Shown here: piece by piece, positions 62,639-64,000 of the stretch | Numbering within the stretch: the first letter of the stretch is position 1 | Layout: each line of letters starts with the position of its first letter | Assembly: GCF_001439845.1 (NCBI RefSeq) | Contig: NZ_JYLO01000011.1 | Span: 124,001-188,000 of the forward strand | Direction of reading: 5' to 3' | Source: Pseudomonas lactis | GTDB lineage: Bacteria; Pseudomonadota; Gammaproteobacteria; Pseudomonadales; Pseudomonadaceae | DNA length: 64,000 bases | Translations under genes and position numbers: made by a program | The notes under the pieces: generated by a model | What the model was told of the DNA's origin: nothing | Database searches by the model: none | What the model saw: the letters and a program-made list of their open reading frames with translations, nothing else

Positions 62639-64000
62639 ATGGATGTCTATTCTCAAGCTTTCAATTTTAATACTTATTTAAGTGGTGCGGTCGACACGCG
62701 TACGGGGCACTACAATGTCCGAATTAATCTGGTGACGTTATATCCTATGGGGCCGCTAGAGGTAAGTCGTGATATTGCGTTATCGTTCTCCATGCTCAAT
62801 ACGGCGTCAGACGTGTACGGTACCGGATGGCGAATAAGCAATACCGAGTTCGACAGTGCACGCTTGCGACTGACGCTGCTTACCGGGGAGCAATTCAAGA
62901 CCCAAAGTCTACCCGCTGTTGGCGGCACGTTAATTATTAAGGATAACAAACTAAAAAATCTGGTCGTTCGGCGGCCTGATACGAGTACGCTGCATGTAAT
63001 TTACAAAGACGGCACTGTTGAGGTGTTGCAGCGTACCAGCAGTTCCATGCCTTATCGGATCGTGGCGATTGAGTTTGAGAACGGCGAGCGCATGAAGTGG
63101 GAGTATACGCTGGGCGGATCGCTCGAGCGGGTCCTGGGGCAGAATCAGGAAGTGTTGTTGCAGCTGTCCTACTCCAGCGGGCGCCTTGCAGCGGTTGATT
63201 CACGAGTAGACGGCGGTCGATATGCCCGTACTCGTTTCACTTATACCAGTGGTAAGTTGACCGCTATCACGGCGCCTTACGATCGGGATGAGCCGTTTCA
63301 GAGTGTGGGGTTCGTTTTTGGCTATACACCCGCGTTTCGCAATGGATTGATTGCCATCGACCATGTGAAGTCGCCGATGGGAGGCGAGGAGCAAATCAGG
63401 TACGTCGAGAACGGTCATCAGTATGGCAATGGTCAATATATTCCACGGGTTTACAGTTGGGTTCAGACACCCGCGAACAGTCAGTTGCCTATTACCCGAA
63501 CTTACACCTATAGCACGGGCAATAATTTTACGGGTTATCCCTATTCTGGCGGCTTTCGTGAAGGCGAAGACAACCTGTACGTGATTGGTGGGGACTATAA
63601 CTATTGGGTTGAAGAGAGATCTATCGACTCGCAAGACAGTACCGTACTGAGCAGTACCCGCAGCACGTTCAACAAATTCCACTTGCTGATTGAAGAACAA
63701 ACCTTGCGCGAAGGCGCGCGAGCCACCACGACCATTGCTTACAACACCGCTCCAGGGCTCTTTCCGGCGCAGCCCGCCAATCTCCAACTGCCCAGGCTTA
63801 TCACCACTCGTTATGAGTTGGTGGCTGGCGGTACGACGAGAGAAGTGCAGGTTGCGATCGAAACCGATGAATACGGCAACGAGTTGAGTCGCACCGAGGC
63901 TTCCGGCGTACGCACCGAGTTCAGCTATTACCCTATCAATGGTGAAAGCGGAAAATGTCCAGCCGACCCTCATGGGCTTTTTCAGCGTTACTTAAAGCAA
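62639..64000 (+). CDS. Rhs/YD-repeat-type protein, N-terminal part (cut by window)
   Basis: ATG 62639; 454 residues are open to the right edge. No signal peptide. The start (FNTYLSGAVDTRTGHYNVRI) and the following ALSFSMLNTASDVYGTGWRI are typical of the N-terminal domain of pseudomonad Rhs/TcC-like proteins. YD-type pieces follow (RFTYTSGKLTAITAPYDRDE; ETDEYGNELSRTEASGVR). The C-terminal toxin is not in the window. It lies 52 bases after the duplicated protein and probably shares its promoter. It may be an insecticidal or intercellular toxin. Confidence 0.85.
   Translation, partial: MDVYSQAFNFNTYLSGAVDTRTGHYNVRINLVTLYPMGPLEVSRDIALSFSMLNTASDVYGTGWRISNTEFDSARLRLTLLTGEQFKTQSLPAVGGTLIIKDNKLKNLVVRRPDTSTLHVIYKDGTVEVLQRTSSSMPYRIVAIEFENGERMKWEYTLGGSLERVLGQNQEVLLQLSYSSGRLAAVDSRVDGGRYARTRFTYTSGKLTAITAPYDRDEPFQSVGFVFGYTPAFRNGLIAIDHVKSPMGGEEQIRYVENGHQYGNGQYIPRVYSWVQTPANSQLPITRTYTYSTGNNFTGYPYSGGFREGEDNLYVIGGDYNYWVEERSIDSQDSTVLSSTRSTFNKFHLLIEEQTLREGARATTTIAYNTAPGLFPAQPANLQLPRLITTRYELVAGGTTREVQVAIETDEYGNELSRTEASGVRTEFSYYPINGESGKCPADPHGLFQRYLKQ

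Overview
The window is high-GC bacterial DNA and looks like a Pseudomonas chromosome, most likely the P. fluorescens group. The reasons are a complete alginate operon in canonical Pseudomonas order, CheV, MoaCDE and PhoH proteins of pseudomonad type, many REP-type palindromes (GTGGGAGC/GGCTTGC family), and toxin genes of the kinds common in fluorescent pseudomonads. No rRNA, tRNA, insertion sequence or CRISPR array was seen.

Layout. 1-3.0 kb: an RND efflux permease (cut by the left edge) and its membrane fusion protein. 3.2-4.4 kb: a small conserved protein and a periplasmic amino-acid-binding-like protein. 4.4-7.7 kb: two ~0.41 kb inverted repeats flanking a CheV / GNAT / cysteine-cluster gene set. 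7.7-10.4 kb: a 2-hydroxyacid dehydrogenase, an unknown small protein and a LysR regulator. 10.5-15.3 kb: a four-gene tripartite efflux operon (outer-membrane lipoprotein, FUSC pump, DUF1656, HlyD adaptor) divergent from that regulator. 15.3-20.3 kb: a frameshifted small membrane protein with its partner, an MFS pump with a divergent LysR regulator and a near-perfect operator, and an SDR gene. 20.6-24.0 kb: a 1153-residue toxin with a C-terminal HYD1-type ADP-ribosyltransferase-like domain.

24.1-41.5 kb (minus strand): the complete alginate operon algD-alg8-alg44-algK-algE-algG-algX-algL-algI-algJ-algF-algA. It sits behind a long leader with a GAACTT-N16-TCATA promoter typical of AlgU (sigma-22). 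AlgD makes GDP-mannuronate and AlgA supplies GDP-mannose. Alg8/Alg44 polymerise, AlgK/AlgE export, AlgG epimerises, AlgX/I/J/F acetylate and AlgL clears the periplasm. REP-type palindromes lie at three places inside the operon, one of them inside the start region of algK.

41.5-53.2 kb: yaaA, then a type VI secretion effector island (minus strand): VgrG, DUF2169 adaptor, DUF4150 PAAR-like tip, a PD-(D/E)xK nuclease-type effector, its probable immunity gene, a decayed GHH nuclease toxin fragment followed by two probable immunity genes, and an orphan TssL/DotU. A NodB-type deacetylase lacking one metal-binding aspartate is divergent from vgrG. 53.6-60.4 kb: PhoH, a subtilase autotransporter and moaCDE. 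60.4-64 kb: an AT-richer unit with a palindromic operator, an unknown protein made of two ~310-residue repeats, and the start of an Rhs/YD-type gene cut by the right edge.

The main candidates for new biology are the duplicated-repeat protein next to the Rhs gene, the stacked toxin/immunity cassettes behind the VgrG island with the orphan TssL, and the ADP-ribosyltransferase toxin with no visible immunity gene.
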